Source of the DNA: SHZI01 sp964407855
GTDB taxonomy: Bacteria > Pseudomonadota > Gammaproteobacteria > Steroidobacterales > GCA-2729495
Direction: 5' to 3'
DNA length: 64,000 nt
NCBI GenBank assembly: GCA_964407855.1
Contig: CAYOXI010000001.1
Span: 1-64,000 of the forward strand
A model generated the notes under the pieces. That model made no database searches. It was given only the letters and a program-made list of their open reading frames with translations, and was not told the origin of the DNA. This document shows, piece by piece, positions 8,624 through 17,955 of the stretch (position 1 is the stretch's first letter; every line of letters starts with the position of its first letter). A program made the position numbers and the translations under genes.

Positions 8624-9766
8624 ATGAAGTGCCCAGGTGCCACACGGGTCATCGTTGCGCTGTCCGGCGGGGTGGATTCGGCCGTGGCGGCGCTGCGTCT
8701 GCTCAAGGCTGGTTATCGTGTGGAGGCTCTCCATATGACCAACTGGGAGTCGGGTGACGAGTACTGCAGCGCCGGCCAGGATCTGGCTGATGCCCGTCGG
8801 GTCTGCACGGATCTGGACATTCCGCTCCACCACAGCAACTTTTCGCGGGAATATCGGGACGAGGTATTTGCCGGGTTCCTGACCGCCATCCGCGCGGGAC
8901 TTACGCCCAACCCGGACGTGGACTGCAACCGCTACATCAAATTCGGGGCTTTCCTCAACCATGCGCGTCGCCTCGGTGCAGACCTGATTGCGACCGGTCA
9001 CTATGCACGGGTGGAACACGCGCCGCGTCTGCGTCTGCTCCGGGCTGCCGACGCCGACAAGGACCAGACCTACTTCCTCCATGCAGTCGATCCATCAGCG
9101 CTGGCAGTGAGCCTGTTTCCGCTCGGCGATCTGCCTAAACCCGAGGTCCGTAAGCTGGCCCGGGAGCATGGTCTTTCGAACCATGACAAGCCGGACAGCA
9201 CCGGAATCTGCTTTATCGGCGAGCGGCCGTTCCGGCAGTTCCTGCAAAACCATGTGCGACCAATTCCAGGCCCCATCCTGAGCGCCGAGGGCGTAATCCT
9301 CGGCACGCACGCAGGTCTGCCGTTCTATACGCTTGGGCAACGGGAGGGCCTCGGGATCGGCGGTCAGCAGGGTGCGGACGAGGCACCCTGGTTTGTGGCC
9401 GGCAAGGATCCCCGGCGCAATGCCCTGCTCGTTGTCCAGGGCCACGACAACCCCACGCTGTTCAGCAACCGGATCCGCGCTGGACACCTGCGCTGGTTAG
9501 CGGCACCGCCGGCAGGCCTGGCGTGCGGAGCCCGTCTGGAAGCACGAATGCGCCATCGCCAGGCCACGACGCCGTGCATCGTCTCGGACAGCGGCCGGGA
9601 TGAGATCGAAGTGCAGTTCATGGAGCCGCAAAGATGCCCTGCGCCGGGCCAGTTCGTCGTGTTCTATGCGGGAGAAGAGTGCCTCGGCGGTGGTGCCATT
9701 CTTGAATCCGGCCTGGCCGGCCCGGCCTTGCCCGCAGCCCGCGACGCACTCGGTCATTCGGCGTGA
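8624..9766 (+). CDS. mnmA: tRNA-specific 2-thiouridylase MnmA
   Basis: Installs the 2-thio group at U34 of tRNA-Lys, -Glu and -Gln, using sulfur relayed through TusE and ATP activation. The 380-residue protein has the PP-loop ALSGGVDSAVAA near residue 11. The first catalytic cysteine is in NPDVDCNRYIKF and the persulfide cysteine in DSTGICFIGERPF near residue 200. GTHAGLPFYTLGQREGLGIG and the C-terminal beta-barrel follow. hflD, its usual follower, is absent; the next gene is acnA, which has its own promoter. Confidence 0.97.
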   Translation: MKCPGATRVIVALSGGVDSAVAALRLLKAGYRVEALHMTNWESGDEYCSAGQDLADARRVCTDLDIPLHHSNFSREYRDEVFAGFLTAIRAGLTPNPDVDCNRYIKFGAFLNHARRLGADLIATGHYARVEHAPRLRLLRAADADKDQTYFLHAVDPSALAVSLFPLGDLPKPEVRKLAREHGLSNHDKPDSTGICFIGERPFRQFLQNHVRPIPGPILSAEGVILGTHAGLPFYTLGQREGLGIGGQQGADEAPWFVAGKDPRRNALLVVQGHDNPTLFSNRIRAGHLRWLAAPPAGLACGARLEARMRHRQATTPCIVSDSGRDEIEVQFMEPQRCPAPGQFVVFYAGEECLGGGAILESGLAGPALPAARDALGHSA

Positions 9767-9781
9767 GGCGGCGCCTTCCGC

Positions 9782-9787
9782 TATACT
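9782..9787 (+). promoter_or_regulatory. -10 element of the acnA promoter
   Basis: TATACT sits about 115 bases before the acnA ATG, just after the mnmA stop. The long leader (9795-9902) has no obvious riboswitch. A -35 box is not recognisable, so the assignment rests on the -10 match and gene position. Confidence 0.4.
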
Positions 9788-9902
9788 TTATGGCTTCCCA
9801 TGCCCCTCTGCGGCCCAGATCGCACCGGATCGCGACGACTCCGGCCTGCGGGTCCGGCAAGTCCGGGGGCCCTGTTTTTAGTCTGGTCTGGAGACCTCTG
9901 GA

Positions 9903-12584
9903 ATGGCCGAGATCATCAATGCGAAGTCCAAGCTGTCGGTCGATGGCGTTGAATATGAAATCTACAGCCTCTCCGCCGTGCGCGAAGGCCACGTCTCCCG
10001 GCTGCCCTATTCCCTGAAGATACTCCTCGAGAACCTTCTGCGGCATGCGGCCGGGGGCGACGTGCGACCGGCAGATATCTCCGCGCTCGCCAACTGGGAT
10101 CCCCGCCACCCTGCCGAGCATGAAATTGCCTTCACCCCGGCCCGCGTTGTGCTTCAGGACTTTACCGGGGTTCCGGCCGTGGTTGACCTGGCCGCCATGC
10201 GGGATGCAGTCGTCAGGCTGGGCGGACAGGCCGACAGCATCAATCCACTCTCCCCGGCTGAGCTTGTCATCGATCACTCCGTGCAGGTCGATCACTACGG
10301 CACAAGCACCTCACTTGAAGAGAACACTGCCATCGAATTCCAGCGCAATCAGGAGCGCTATGGCTTCCTGCGCTGGGGCCAGGCCGCCTTCCGGAACTTC
10401 AAGGTCGTGCCCCCGAATACCGGTATCGTCCACCAGGTCAACCTGGAGTTCCTGTCCCGGGTTGTGTTCGACACCACGGCAGACGGTCGGCGGATCGCCT
10501 ACCCGGACACTGTCGTCGGTACGGATTCCCATACGACCATGATCAATGGCCTCGGTGTACTGGGCTGGGGTGTCGGTGGCATCGAGGCCGAGGCGGCGAT
10601 GCTGGGGCAGGCAATCACGATGCTGATACCCGACGTCATCGGCTTTCGCCTCAGCGGCCGTCTGCGCGAGGGCACGACGGCAACCGACCTGGTCCTGACG
10701 GTTACCGAGATGCTCCGGAAGAAGGGGGTTGTTGGCAAGTTCGTTGAATTCTTCGGCGATGGCCTGTCTAACCTGCCCCTGGCCGACCGCGCGACGATCG
10801 GCAACATGTCGCCCGAGTTCGGCAGCACCGTTGCAATTTTCCCTATTGACCGTGAAACGATCCGGTATCTCGAGCTGTCCGGCCGTGCAGCCAGCGATGT
10901 CAGGTTGATCCGTGCCTACGCCCAGGCCCAGGGTCTCTGGCGCGAAGATGGCCAGCCCGACCCATTGTTCACTGATGTACTGGAGCTCGACCTGGATTCG
11001 GTGGAGCCCAGCCTCGCGGGACCCCGTCGACCCCAGGACCGCATTGCGCTTCGGAATGCGGCTGCGGCGTACCGCCGGGTGGAGGCTGAGCAGATCGGGG
11101 ACGGCAGGACGGGGAAGGAAGCCGTGACTGTTGCGCTGAAGGGGCATACCTTTGGCCTGGAGAACGGGTCGGTGCTGATAGCCGCGATCACCAGCTGCAC
11201 CAACACCTCGAATCCATCGGTAATGATTGGCGCGGGGCTGCTGGCACGCAATGCCCTGCAGCGAGGCCTGGCCTCAAAGCCGTGGGTCAAGACCAGCCTG
11301 GCACCCGGTTCCCGGGTCGTCAGCAATTATCTTGAAAGGTCTGGCCTGCTCGAACCGCTCAACGCGCTGGGATTCAATATCGTCGGCTACGGGTGCACAA
11401 CCTGCATCGGCAATTCAGGACCGCTGGATGAGCCTATCGAGAAGGCTGTCCGGGAGGGACGGCTAATCGGCTGCAGTGTCCTGTCAGGCAACCGCAATTT
11501 CGAGGGCCGGATTCATCCCCTCGTGCGCAACAATTTCCTCGCCTCTCCGCCGCTGGTGGTCGCTTACGCCCTTGCCGGAAGCATGAATGTTGACCTGGAA
11601 AAGGACCCGCTAGGAACCGGCACGAACGGCGAACCTGTCTACCTCCGGGACATCTGGCCCGGCAGGCACGAGATCCAGGAGATCATCGCGAAGTCGCTGG
11701 ACTCGGAGATGTTCCGCCGGAGCTATGCCGACGTCTTTGCCGGTGACCGCAACTGGAATTCCATCCAGGTACCGGCAGGCAACCGCTTTGCCTGGAACGA
11801 CGACTCCACCTATGTACGGAATCCACCCTACTTCGACGGCATGACGCGTCAGCCGGCGACCGTGCACGACATTCAGGGAGCCCGGGTGCTGGCCATGCTC
11901 GGCGACTCGGTCACGACTGACCATATCTCACCGGCCGGTTCGATCGCGAAGGATAGCCCAGCCGGCAGGTATTTGCTGAGCAAGGGCGTGCAACCGACTG
12001 ATTTTAATCAGTATGGGGCGCGGCGCGGCAATCACGAAGTCATGATGCGGGGAACCTTTGCGAATATCCGGCTGCGGAATCAGCTGGTGCCGGGCACCGA
12101 GGGTGGCTACACCCGGCATCTGCCGGATGGCGAGAAGCTGTCCATCTTTGATGCCGCCATGCGCTACGCGGCCGACGGCGTGCCGCTCGTCGTGCTGGCC
12201 GGCAAGGAGTACGGCAGCGGCTCGTCGCGGGACTGGGCCGCCAAAGGGACGAAGCTCCTCGGGGTGCGCGCGGTGATTGCCGAAAGCTACGAGCGCATTC
12301 ACCGCTCCAACCTGATTGGGATGGGCGTGCTCCCGCTTGAGTTCCTGCCGGGCGAATCTGCGGCGAGCCTTGGCCTTAGTGGAACCGAAGTTTATGCAAT
12401 CACCGGCCTTGACGGTGGACAGGCGCGCGAGGTGTCCGTCACTGCCCGTCGGGAGGACGGATCCACGGTCATTTTCCGGGGCCGGGTGCGGATCGATACG
12501 CCCAAGGAACGCGAGTACTTCGTTCACGGGGGCATCCTGCACTACGTGCTGAGGCAGCTCGCGGGCACCGGTGTGGCGGCGTGA
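9903..12584 (+). CDS. acnA: aconitate hydratase AcnA
   Basis: [4Fe-4S] aconitase converting citrate to isocitrate in the TCA cycle; the apo form of this IRP1-like type can bind RNA. The 893 residues agree with the AcnA family (about 890). Iron-sulfur ligands lie in TSCTNTSNP (about residue 430) and YGCTTCIGNSG (about 497-507). The swivel domain has GDSVTTDHISPAG and the catalytic KEYGSGSSRDWAAKG. The last 14 bases overlap the preferred start of tatD, so the two are probably co-translated. Confidence 0.98.
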   Translation: MAEIINAKSKLSVDGVEYEIYSLSAVREGHVSRLPYSLKILLENLLRHAAGGDVRPADISALANWDPRHPAEHEIAFTPARVVLQDFTGVPAVVDLAAMRDAVVRLGGQADSINPLSPAELVIDHSVQVDHYGTSTSLEENTAIEFQRNQERYGFLRWGQAAFRNFKVVPPNTGIVHQVNLEFLSRVVFDTTADGRRIAYPDTVVGTDSHTTMINGLGVLGWGVGGIEAEAAMLGQAITMLIPDVIGFRLSGRLREGTTATDLVLTVTEMLRKKGVVGKFVEFFGDGLSNLPLADRATIGNMSPEFGSTVAIFPIDRETIRYLELSGRAASDVRLIRAYAQAQGLWREDGQPDPLFTDVLELDLDSVEPSLAGPRRPQDRIALRNAAAAYRRVEAEQIGDGRTGKEAVTVALKGHTFGLENGSVLIAAITSCTNTSNPSVMIGAGLLARNALQRGLASKPWVKTSLAPGSRVVSNYLERSGLLEPLNALGFNIVGYGCTTCIGNSGPLDEPIEKAVREGRLIGCSVLSGNRNFEGRIHPLVRNNFLASPPLVVAYALAGSMNVDLEKDPLGTGTNGEPVYLRDIWPGRHEIQEIIAKSLDSEMFRRSYADVFAGDRNWNSIQVPAGNRFAWNDDSTYVRNPPYFDGMTRQPATVHDIQGARVLAMLGDSVTTDHISPAGSIAKDSPAGRYLLSKGVQPTDFNQYGARRGNHEVMMRGTFANIRLRNQLVPGTEGGYTRHLPDGEKLSIFDAAMRYAADGVPLVVLAGKEYGSGSSRDWAAKGTKLLGVRAVIAESYERIHRSNLIGMGVLPLEFLPGESAASLGLSGTEVYAITGLDGGQAREVSVTARREDGSTVIFRGRVRIDTPKEREYFVHGGILHYVLRQLAGTGVAA

Positions 12585-13392
12585 GCCCTTGCGCGACCTG
12601 ATCGACGTCGGTGCCAATCTCACTCATGGCAGCTTCAGCAACGATCTCGCCGAGGTAATTGGCCGCGCGGCGGCCGCCGGTGTCACCCGCCTGATCGTGA
12701 CCGGGACGTCGATCGCCGGCAGCACCGCCGCAATCGACCTGGCAGCAGAGCACCCGGCCGTCCTGTGGGCAACGGCCGGCGTGCATCCCCACGAGTCGGC
12801 CGCCTTCGGTACAGCTGACGAGACAACGCTTGCCGGCTTGCTGATGCGACCCGAGGTCGTCGCTGCCGGCGAATGCGGCCTGGACTATTTCCGCGACTAC
12901 GCGCCCCGGCTGCAGCAGGTGGAGGCTTTTGGCCGCCAGCTGGATCTGGCGGCTCGCGCCGGGAAGCCACTTTTTCTGCACCAGCGTGCCGCACACGACG
13001 ACTTCCTGGCGATGCTCCGCGAGCAGGGCAGCCGCCTGCCCGGCGGGGTTGCCCATTGCTTCACCGAGGGACCGGATGCGATGGCGGACTATCTGGAACT
13101 TGGCCTCTATATTGGCATTACCGGCTGGATCTGTGACGACCGCCGGGCAACAGGGCTGCGGGAGGCGGTCCGGGAATTGCCTCTCGACCGGCTACTGATC
13201 GAGACGGATGCGCCCTACCTCCTTCCCCGCAGCCTGGAACCCCGCCCTCCCGGCCGGCGAAACGAGCCCGCTCACCTCCAGGAGGTCGTGCGGACGCTGG
13301 CGGTTTACATGCGCCAGCCCACGGACGAGATCGCGGCTGCCTCGACCCGCAACGCGGAACGGCTCTTCGGCCTCAACCCTCCTGCTGCATGA
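12571..13392 (+). CDS. tatD: TatD-type metal-dependent deoxyribonuclease
   Basis: Cytosolic metal-dependent 3'-5' exonuclease of the TatD family. The 273-residue protein is closer to E. coli TatD than to YcfH or YjjV: DVGANLTHGSF replaces the HxH of the paralogues, as in TatD's own IGVNLTSSQF. TAGVHPHES, GECGLDYFRDY, HCFTEGPD, IGITGWICDDRR and IETDAPYLLPRSL follow, giving the metal-binding His, Glu and Asp residues. GTG 12571 overlaps acnA by 14 bases; TTG 12589 is the alternative start. The 3' end overlaps the convergent NERD gene by 20 bases. Confidence 0.93.
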   Translation: MWRREPLRDLIDVGANLTHGSFSNDLAEVIGRAAAAGVTRLIVTGTSIAGSTAAIDLAAEHPAVLWATAGVHPHESAAFGTADETTLAGLLMRPEVVAAGECGLDYFRDYAPRLQQVEAFGRQLDLAARAGKPLFLHQRAAHDDFLAMLREQGSRLPGGVAHCFTEGPDAMADYLELGLYIGITGWICDDRRATGLREAVRELPLDRLLIETDAPYLLPRSLEPRPPGRRNEPAHLQEVVRTLAVYMRQPTDEIAAASTRNAERLFGLNPPAA

Positions 13393-13990
13393 GGAGGCGA
13401 TCCATGCGCGCGCCAACGGCCGCCTGGCGCAGACGCTCCCAGGGCACCGTGTAGCCAGCCCCGGACTGGTCCCGGGAAGCAGCACGGTCCCTGGCAAGTT
13501 CCTGCAGCAGCGACTCCAGCAGGGTCACGCTTCTGGGCTTGCCTTTCGTGAAGCGCGCCCGCTCAGTGAAGGCAACCACGCCAGTTACCGGCACCTCGGC
13601 CGCTATCCGCTTGACGGCCGCCACGCGATCCCAGAGTCCCGGCTGGGGATTGGCGAAGGTATAGCGGCGGTCATCGGCAATCACGGTCCAGTCCTGCATG
13701 GCCTCGCTGCCAAAGACGTGGCCCTCGACGTCCTTGATGTCCAGGACAATGATGCCCCGCCCGGTCAGCAGGGCGTACTGCACCTGGATCTGCCCGCCGT
13801 TGCCATCCGGAATCACGAAGTCCGCCAGCACACCCTGGCAGGCAGCCTTCAACCGCCGGTTGATGTCACGACGCCTGCGGACCTGCAGGCGCCACAGCCA
13901 GAGGCCCGATCCAAGCAGGATTAGCGCCCCGGCGAGGACAGCTGCCAGCCCCAGGGGATCCTGGCTCAGCCAGGCAAGCACCTCATTCAT
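13373..13990 (-). CDS. membrane-anchored NERD-domain protein
   Basis: 205-residue protein with one N-terminal membrane helix (LGLAAVLAGALILLGSGLWL, residues 12-31) and a basic stop-transfer RRRRDINRR. The cytoplasmic part resembles a nuclease-related NERD domain. It shows G-x-IQVQYALLTGRGIIVLDIK (residues about 66-86, with the Asp and Lys of the predicted catalytic core), VFGSEAMQDWTV and NPQPGLW. NERD proteins are predicted nucleases of unclear role. The start overlaps the thrC stop by four bases; the 3' end overlaps tatD tail to tail. Confidence 0.78.
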   Translation of the reverse strand: MNEVLAWLSQDPLGLAAVLAGALILLGSGLWLWRLQVRRRRDINRRLKAACQGVLADFVIPDGNGGQIQVQYALLTGRGIIVLDIKDVEGHVFGSEAMQDWTVIADDRRYTFANPQPGLWDRVAAVKRIAAEVPVTGVVAFTERARFTKGKPRSVTLLESLLQELARDRAASRDQSGAGYTVPWERLRQAAVGARMDRLLMQQEG

Positions 13991-15297
13991 CTGGCGGCAA
14001 GCTGCCGGGCCAGGGCAGGCAGCTCGGGATCAATGACCTGAAAGCTGACCGGCTTGTCGAGGAGCATCACAAGCTCGGCTGGTGGCTGTAGCCGTATTCC
14101 CAGCAGAGGTTCCACGATGGTGTCGAACTTGGCGGCATGCGCTGTTGCGACCACCGCCCAGTCCTGTCGCTCGCGCTCCGCGGCTGGCAGCTCCCGGTAG
14201 ACGTGCAGACCGGTCGCTGTATGCGGGCACCAGGCCACGCCGTGGCACCGGAACTCTGCCACCAGGGCAGCCCTGATCTCATCATCGCTCACAGCCTGCG
14301 CCGTGACTTCCTGACGAAGGCTCTCGACATCTCCGCACAAGGCGCGCAAACGCTCCATGTTGCTGGGATTGCCAACATCCATAGCGGACGCGAGCGTCGC
14401 CACGCTCGGCCGGGGCAGCCACTGGCCCGTGGCAAGAAAGTCCTGAATACTCCGATTGGCGTTCGTGGCCAGGATGATCCGCCCAATGGGTAGTCCGGTC
14501 CTTCTCGCCCAGACACAGGCGAAGGCGTTGCCCAGATTGCCGGTGGGCACAATGAAACTTAAGGGCCGGCCTGTTGTCCGGTAGTGGGCGGTACTTGCCA
14601 GTCCGTAGTAAGCCGCCTGGGGCAGTAGCCGGCCAACGTTGATGCTGTTCGCCGAACAGAGGCGATGATCGGCACGCAGCCCGGCATCCGAAAACGCGGC
14701 CTTGACCAGCCGCTGGCAGTCATCAAACTCACCACGCACGGCGAGGGACAGTACGTTGTCGCCCCAGCAGGTGAGCTGATGCTGCTGGCGGGGGGATACC
14801 CGTCCCTCAGGGAACAGGACCACGACCCGCGTACCCGGCCGGCGGTGATAGGCCGAGGCAACCGCGCCACCCGTGTCGCCCGAGGTGGCGACCAGGATCG
14901 TGACCGGCGGCGTCGCGTAGCGGCCCTCCCGCAGGATTGCCTCCATGCAATGGGCAAGGAAGCGGGCACCGACATCCTTGAACGCGGCAGTCGGCCCGTG
15001 AAACAGCTCGAGCACGCTCAGTGAGCCGGGAGATTCCTCCAGCCGGCGCAGGGGAACCGGAAAGTTCAGAGCCGACTGGCAGATCTGCTCCAGCGCCGGG
15101 GCCAGCGACGAGCCGGCAAAGAACTGAGCCAGTATTGCCCGGGCCATGCCCGGAAAATCGTCGGCCGCCGGCAGGCTGGCGACATCCAGCACCGGCAGAC
15201 TTTCGGGCACGTAAAGTCCGCCGTCTGGTGCGGTACCACTCATGATCGCCGCCTCGACGGCGACCGGTACTCCGCCGCGGGTGCTCAGGTAACGCAT
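13987..15297 (-). CDS. thrC: threonine synthase ThrC
   Basis: PLP enzyme converting O-phosphohomoserine to threonine. The 436-residue protein starts MRYLSTRGG and has the PLP lysine in GPTAAFKDVGARF (about residue 110), SGDTGGAVASAY and PTGNLGNAFACVWA, as in the long ThrC of Proteobacteria. It starts 8 bases after the thrA stop and overlaps the NERD gene by four bases, forming a thrA-thrC-NERD unit. The homoserine kinase gene (thrB) that separates them in E. coli is absent here. Confidence 0.97.
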   Translation of the reverse strand: MRYLSTRGGVPVAVEAAIMSGTAPDGGLYVPESLPVLDVASLPAADDFPGMARAILAQFFAGSSLAPALEQICQSALNFPVPLRRLEESPGSLSVLELFHGPTAAFKDVGARFLAHCMEAILREGRYATPPVTILVATSGDTGGAVASAYHRRPGTRVVVLFPEGRVSPRQQHQLTCWGDNVLSLAVRGEFDDCQRLVKAAFSDAGLRADHRLCSANSINVGRLLPQAAYYGLASTAHYRTTGRPLSFIVPTGNLGNAFACVWARRTGLPIGRIILATNANRSIQDFLATGQWLPRPSVATLASAMDVGNPSNMERLRALCGDVESLRQEVTAQAVSDDEIRAALVAEFRCHGVAWCPHTATGLHVYRELPAAERERQDWAVVATAHAAKFDTIVEPLLGIRLQPPAELVMLLDKPVSFQVIDPELPALARQLAAR

Positions 15298-15305
15298 CGA
15301 CGGTC

Positions 15306-17801
15306 TCAGAGGGGGGCGCCCAGATAGGCGGCCAGACGCAGCAGGTCGGCAAATACCCCCGCTGCCGTCACGGCAGGACCGGCACCGGGTCCCTGCACGA
15401 CCAGGGGATTCTCACTGTAGCGCGCGGATGAATAGCGCACGATATTGTCCGTGAGGTTGATGCTGGCGAACTGGTGGTCCCGGGGCAGGGACTCAACCCG
15501 TACGGTCGCCGCGCCACTGCGCCGGTCGAGGCGGGCAACGTAGCGCAGCACCTCGCCTCTCTCGCTCGCCTGCCGCCAGCGATCGGCCATCGCAGCGTCG
15601 TGAGCCGGCAATGAGGCCAGGAAGTCCTCGGCGCTGCCCGCCTCGAGACCCGCCGGTATGAGGCTCTCCACCACCAGGTCTTTCATTTCCAGGCGCATGC
15701 CCATCTCCCGGCTCAGGATGATGAGCTTGCGGGCGACATCAAGTCCTGACAGGTCATCCCGGGGATCCGGCTCGGTATAGCCGGCCTCCCGGGCCTCGCG
15801 CACAATGGTCGAGAAAGGCCGGCTCCCGTCGTAAACGTTGAAGAGGTAGGCAAGCGTACCGGAGAAGATGCCTTCGACACTCCGAATCTCGTCGCCGGTC
15901 TCCCGGAGGTCCCTGAGTGTGCCGATGATCGGCAACGCCGCACCCACCGTGGTCTCGTAGAGAAACCGGGTATTGCTCCTGCGCCGTACCGCATGCAGTT
16001 CGTCATAGCCGGCCAACGGACCACTGGGTGCCTTCTTGTTGGGCGTGACCACATGGACACCGGCCCCCAGCCACGCCACGTAACGGCCGGCAATTTCCTC
16101 GCTGGCGCTGCAGTCCACAACGACTGCATGGGGCAGATGCTCCGCATGCACATGATTCGTGAAGCGTGCCCAGTCCAGCGGTACCGACTGCTTCTCGAAG
16201 TCCCTTTGCCAGGTGTTGAGGTCGAGGGCCCGGTCATGCAGCAGCATCCGGGAAGAACTGGCAATGGCACGGACGCGCAGATCGAGATTGGACTGCGACC
16301 TGAGGCGGGCAAGCTCTGCCGCCATCTGGGCAAGCAGCATGCCACCGACATTGCCGGGACCAATGATGCCGATGGAGATGGTCTCGGCGGACAGGTAAAA
16401 ACCCGAATGCACAGCCCGCAGCGCCCGGGTGGAATCCTGCCGGGCAATCACTGCGGAAATGTTGCGCTCGGACGAACCCTGCGCAATCGCCTTCACATTG
16501 ATGCCGGCAGCGCCCAGCGTACCGAGGAAACGTCCGGCAACCCCCGGCATGCCGGCCATGCCGTCGCCGACGACGGCGATCACACTGCAGGGATTCTGGA
16601 CGGTCACGCTCTGGATCAGGCCCTGGTCCAGCTCCACGGCGAAGGCCCGGCGCAGCACCCGTTCGGCATCGGCAACCATGTGGTTCGGCACACCGATGCA
16701 GATCGAATGCTCCGAACTGGCCTGTGAAATCAGGATGACCGAGATGCCAGCCTCCCGGAGGGCGCCGAAGAGCCGGTCGGCTGTGCCGGGCACGCCGATC
16801 ATTCCAGCACCCTCGATATTCAGCAATGCAACGTCATCGACGGCAGTAATCCCCTTGATGGGCTGCGCCGGGTCTGATGCAGGTCCGATCAGTGAACCGG
16901 GCGCCGACGGATTGAAGGTGTTCCGGATCCAGATGGGAATGGAACGCTGCACCGCAGGCGACATGGTCTGGGGATGGATGACCTTGGCACCGAAGTATGC
17001 AAGCTCCATCGCCTCGCTGTAGGACAGCGAGGCGATGATAGCGGCCTCTGGCACGCGATTCGGGTCAGCGCTCATCACGCCATCCACATCGGTCCAGATC
17101 GTGATCTTGCTGGCGTCGATCAGGGCGCCAACGATGGATGCCGAGAAGTCACTGCCATTGCGGCCAAGAGTCGTCTGCAGGCCATTACGCTCCCGGGCAA
17201 CGAAGCCCGTGACCACGCTGATACCGTGCCTGTCTGCCGGAAAGTGGCGGCAGGCGTTGGCCCTGGACTCTTCCCAGAGCACCACCGGGCCCATCTCGCT
17301 CCGCTCGATCGTGATCAGGTCACGGGCGTCGACCCAGTGCACGACCGGTCCTTCCCGGACAGCGAGCGCACGCTCGGCAAGATAGGCAGCCAGCAGCCGC
17401 GAAGACCAGAGCTCGCCAAAACCAGCGATCAGGTCCCTGCTGCGATCCCCAGCCTGGCGAACGAGGGAGATTGCATGCAGGACATCCTTGATGTCAGCCA
17501 TTTCGCTGCCAAAGGATTTCAGGACCTCATCCGTCCGGCCCTTCTGCCTTAGAAGACTGGTCACCGTGCCCCGATAGCGGGTCGCAATGGCGTCCATTCG
17601 GGAGGCAAGATCGGGGGCAGACTGCTCAGCCGCGGCAACGAGGCCCAGCAAGGCATCGGTCGTCTTCGCCATGGCCGAGACCACAACCGCCTGGCGTGGT
17701 GCCGGATCCGCCAGGAGGATGTCTGCCACCCGCCGGAAGCAGTCGGCATCGCCGAGGCTGGTGCCGCCAAACTTGTGTACGTGCCAGGCGCTCTGAGTCA
17801 T
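15306..17801 (-). CDS. thrA: bifunctional aspartokinase / homoserine dehydrogenase I
   Basis: Fused enzyme for the first and third steps of the aspartate pathway to threonine and methionine. The aspartokinase starts HVHKFGGTSLG (residues 7-17) and has RNGSDFSA and IWTDVDGVMSADP. Central ACT domains (residues about 310-460) provide threonine feedback. The homoserine dehydrogenase has GIIGPGNVGGMLL, SSEEIA, VVTPNKKAPSG and GIFSGTLAYLFN. The ATG at 17801 gives 831 residues. The upstream TTG at 17873 would place a 24-residue tail not seen in the family, and it lies against a -10-like TATCAT. Confidence 0.97.
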   Translation of the reverse strand: MTQSAWHVHKFGGTSLGDADCFRRVADILLADPAPRQAVVVSAMAKTTDALLGLVAAAEQSAPDLASRMDAIATRYRGTVTSLLRQKGRTDEVLKSFGSEMADIKDVLHAISLVRQAGDRSRDLIAGFGELWSSRLLAAYLAERALAVREGPVVHWVDARDLITIERSEMGPVVLWEESRANACRHFPADRHGISVVTGFVARERNGLQTTLGRNGSDFSASIVGALIDASKITIWTDVDGVMSADPNRVPEAAIIASLSYSEAMELAYFGAKVIHPQTMSPAVQRSIPIWIRNTFNPSAPGSLIGPASDPAQPIKGITAVDDVALLNIEGAGMIGVPGTADRLFGALREAGISVILISQASSEHSICIGVPNHMVADAERVLRRAFAVELDQGLIQSVTVQNPCSVIAVVGDGMAGMPGVAGRFLGTLGAAGINVKAIAQGSSERNISAVIARQDSTRALRAVHSGFYLSAETISIGIIGPGNVGGMLLAQMAAELARLRSQSNLDLRVRAIASSSRMLLHDRALDLNTWQRDFEKQSVPLDWARFTNHVHAEHLPHAVVVDCSASEEIAGRYVAWLGAGVHVVTPNKKAPSGPLAGYDELHAVRRRSNTRFLYETTVGAALPIIGTLRDLRETGDEIRSVEGIFSGTLAYLFNVYDGSRPFSTIVREAREAGYTEPDPRDDLSGLDVARKLIILSREMGMRLEMKDLVVESLIPAGLEAGSAEDFLASLPAHDAAMADRWRQASERGEVLRYVARLDRRSGAATVRVESLPRDHQFASINLTDNIVRYSSARYSENPLVVQGPGAGPAVTAAGVFADLLRLAAYLGAPL

Positions 17802-17943
17802 GCGAGTCTCACGCTGATCCAACTGGGGGTGGGTCCGCAGGCGGGATACCGACCGTAAAAAAAGCCGCGCCAATGATACCTTTTCCCAGGCTGACCCACA
17901 GGGGCCGCCACGGAGATTAGCCGGCCTTCCGCGGGTTGTGGGC

Positions 17944-17949
17944 TAGAAT
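17944..17949 (+). promoter_or_regulatory. -10-like hexamer before the HNH gene
   Basis: TAGAAT lies six bases before the ATG at 17956, and no Shine-Dalgarno is present. The spacing predicts transcription starting at the ATG, hence a leaderless mRNA. No clear -35 is visible. Confidence 0.4.
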
Positions 17950-17955
17950 TGAACG

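Noticed and set aside
17802..17950. Threonine-operon attenuator upstream of thrA, suggested by a run of seven T
   Set aside because: No leader peptide rich in Thr/Ile codons is visible, and no stable hairpin precedes the T run.
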